Positions 5,052 through 5,846 of a stretch of 5,846 nt of DNA are shown piece by piece (positions within the stretch are counted from its first letter, which is position 1; every line of letters starts with the position of its first letter). Under the pieces are notes generated by a model. The model searched no databases and was not told the DNA's origin. It saw nothing but the letters and a program-made list of their open reading frames with translations. The stretch comes from Paracoccaceae bacterium (GTDB taxonomy: Bacteria > Pseudomonadota > Alphaproteobacteria > Rhodobacterales > Rhodobacteraceae). The position numbers were made by a program, and so were the translations under genes. The stretch lies in assembly GCA_015485015.1 (NCBI GenBank), contig WFUK01000372.1:1-5846 (forward strand), given 5' to 3'.

Positions 5052-5635
5052 AAGGTTGGCTTTCGGGCCATCCAGCGCTTCAAATCGGCTTGGGTATCGA
5101 TATCGGCCATGGTGGCGGCATATCCGATCAAAGCACCGTTGGTGCTTTTGATCGAATCATTCAGGGTGTGGGGGCTAGACCAGCGCACATCCTGAAATAG
5201 CGATTTAGGCGGCCTGCGCCGCGCGCCCACCAGCCAAAAGCCGCCATCTGTGGCCGGGCCAAATACCAGATCATGGCGCTGAAGCAGCCTAAAGGCATGG
5301 GCAATATCGGGGGCGGTGATCGCCGGGATATCACCGCCGATCAGCAGCACCGGCGCTTTTGTGCTGCGCAAAATACCCGCCATTCGAACCCCGAGATCAC
5401 CGCGCCCTTGCGCCATGCGCGGCAAGTGCGCGGGCCAGCAGCGGCTATGAAGCGCAATATCCGGCGCCACCGCCAGCCATGTTTCCCAGCGCGGATTTTG
5501 CAGCCGCCGGATCAGCGCGGCGGATTGATGGCGAAACCACCATGCAGAGGCCGTCATGCCGATATCGCGCCCGAGCCGCGTTTTTACCCGCCCCGCCACC
5601 GGCTCTTTGAGCATGATGACAAGGCGCGGCTTCAT
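5048..5635 (-). CDS. TIGR04282/DUF2064 family glycosyltransferase-like protein
   Basis: A 195-residue cytoplasmic protein of the nucleotide-diphospho-sugar transferase fold, close to the usual length of about 200. Visible motifs are [12 protein letters not shown] (11-22, the nucleotide-binding loop with the K-T-R signature), [15 protein letters not shown] (97-111), [17 protein letters not shown] (124-140) and DIDTQADL (178-185). The family is often named 'arsenosugar biosynthesis glycosyltransferase' or 'rSAM/selenodomain-associated transferase 1' from its neighbours elsewhere. No radical SAM or arsenic gene is visible here, so that role should not be assumed and the substrate is unknown. Its ATG overlaps the dapE stop as ATGA (5632-5635), and it has no clear Shine-Dalgarno of its own, so translation is probably coupled to dapE. 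Its TAG shares CTAG (5048-5051) with the convergent cytochrome gene. Confidence 0.9.
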   Translation of the reverse strand: MKPRLVIMLKEPVAGRVKTRLGRDIGMTASAWWFRHQSAALIRRLQNPRWETWLAVAPDIALHSRCWPAHLPRMAQGRGDLGVRMAGILRSTKAPVLLIGGDIPAITAPDIAHAFRLLQRHDLVFGPATDGGFWLVGARRRPPKSLFQDVRWSSPHTLNDSIKSTNGALIGYAATMADIDTQADLKRWMARKPTF

Positions 5636-5846
5636 GCGAAATAATCGCGCAGGATTTGGCTGTAAATCGCCTTGAGCTGGGTGATCTGCACCACCTCGAC
5701 CCGCTCATCCACCTGATGCATGGTTTTGCCCACAAGCCCGAATTCCACCACCGGACAATGGCTTTTTACAAAGCGCGCATCCGAGGTGCCGCCCGAGGTC
5801 GACATCTCCGGCACCACGCCTGTTTGCGCCTGCACCGCCTTGGCGA
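5632..5846 (-). CDS. dapE: Succinyl-diaminopimelate desuccinylase, C-terminal part (5' end beyond window)
   Basis: The last 70 or so residues of DapE, which cleaves N-succinyl-LL-2,6-diaminopimelate in the lysine and peptidoglycan precursor pathway. The visible part includes the substrate-binding [11 protein letters not shown] and the [20 protein letters not shown] block, whose histidine corresponds to a metal-binding residue of the M20 family. Both align by eye with E. coli DapE (TTGGTSDGRF and TIHKINECV). The frame stays open to the right edge, so the gene continues beyond 5846; the in-frame GTG at 5835 is internal, not a start. The TGA (5632-5634) overlaps the start of the DUF2064 gene. 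Confidence 0.95.
   Translation of the reverse strand, partial: AKAVQAQTGVVPEMSTSGGTSDARFVKSHCPVVEFGLVGKTMHQVDERVEVVQITQLKAIYSQILRDYFA

Noticed and set aside
5445..5735. Minus-strand ORF spanning the dapE/transferase junction
   Set aside because: It is out of frame with both well-conserved genes and has no family similarity.

Overview
The window looks like a piece of an alphaproteobacterial chromosome, most likely Rhodobacterales (Roseobacter-type). I infer this from the gene order DUF2849 – nitrite/sulfite reductase – CysH – DUF934, the Rhodobacteraceae-like CysH wording (SGRKRYQGGARA), and the dapE and GlxA-family sequences. No database search was run. There is no mobile element, CRISPR array, rRNA or tRNA. 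Almost all of the window is ordinary chromosomal metabolism.

Layout. Positions 1-884 (minus) hold most of a GlxA-type AraC regulator, cut by the left edge. Positions 885-1049 are a short spacer. Positions 1050-4144 (minus) are a tightly packed three-gene assimilatory sulfate reduction operon, read right to left: a DUF2849 protein, a siroheme/[4Fe-4S] sulfite reductase, and a single ORF that fuses a [4Fe-4S] APS-reductase-type CysH to a DUF934 domain. Each junction is an 8-11 nt overlap with a good Shine-Dalgarno sequence inside the preceding gene. Positions 4145-4592 are a 448-base AT-rich divergent intergenic region holding the candidate promoters and operators. Positions 4593-5051 (plus) encode a small membrane-anchored or exported class I cytochrome c. 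Its stop codon overlaps, tail to tail, that of a TIGR04282/DUF2064 glycosyltransferase-like gene at 5048-5635 (minus). That gene is coupled by an ATGA overlap to the 3' end of dapE (5632-5846, minus, cut by the right edge).

How the genes work together. The sulfur operon takes APS to sulfite (CysH domain) and sulfite to sulfide (sulfite reductase) for cysteine synthesis. DUF934 and DUF2849 are uncharacterised partners that travel with these enzymes. The siroheme synthase (cysG/cobA type) that often heads this operon in relatives is not in the window. The cytochrome c gene is a separate unit transcribed away from the sulfur operon. dapE (lysine/peptidoglycan precursor synthesis) and the DUF2064 gene form another unit running towards it.

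Most worth a second look: (1) the in-frame CysH–DUF934 fusion, which places DUF934 about ten residues after the catalytic cysteine of the mobile CysH tail; (2) the divergent intergenic region, with two copies of a promoter/operator-like element in front of the sulfur operon and, in front of the cytochrome gene, a TTG-N8-CAA box followed by a perfect 9-bp inverted repeat. I see no wholly new multi-gene system here.
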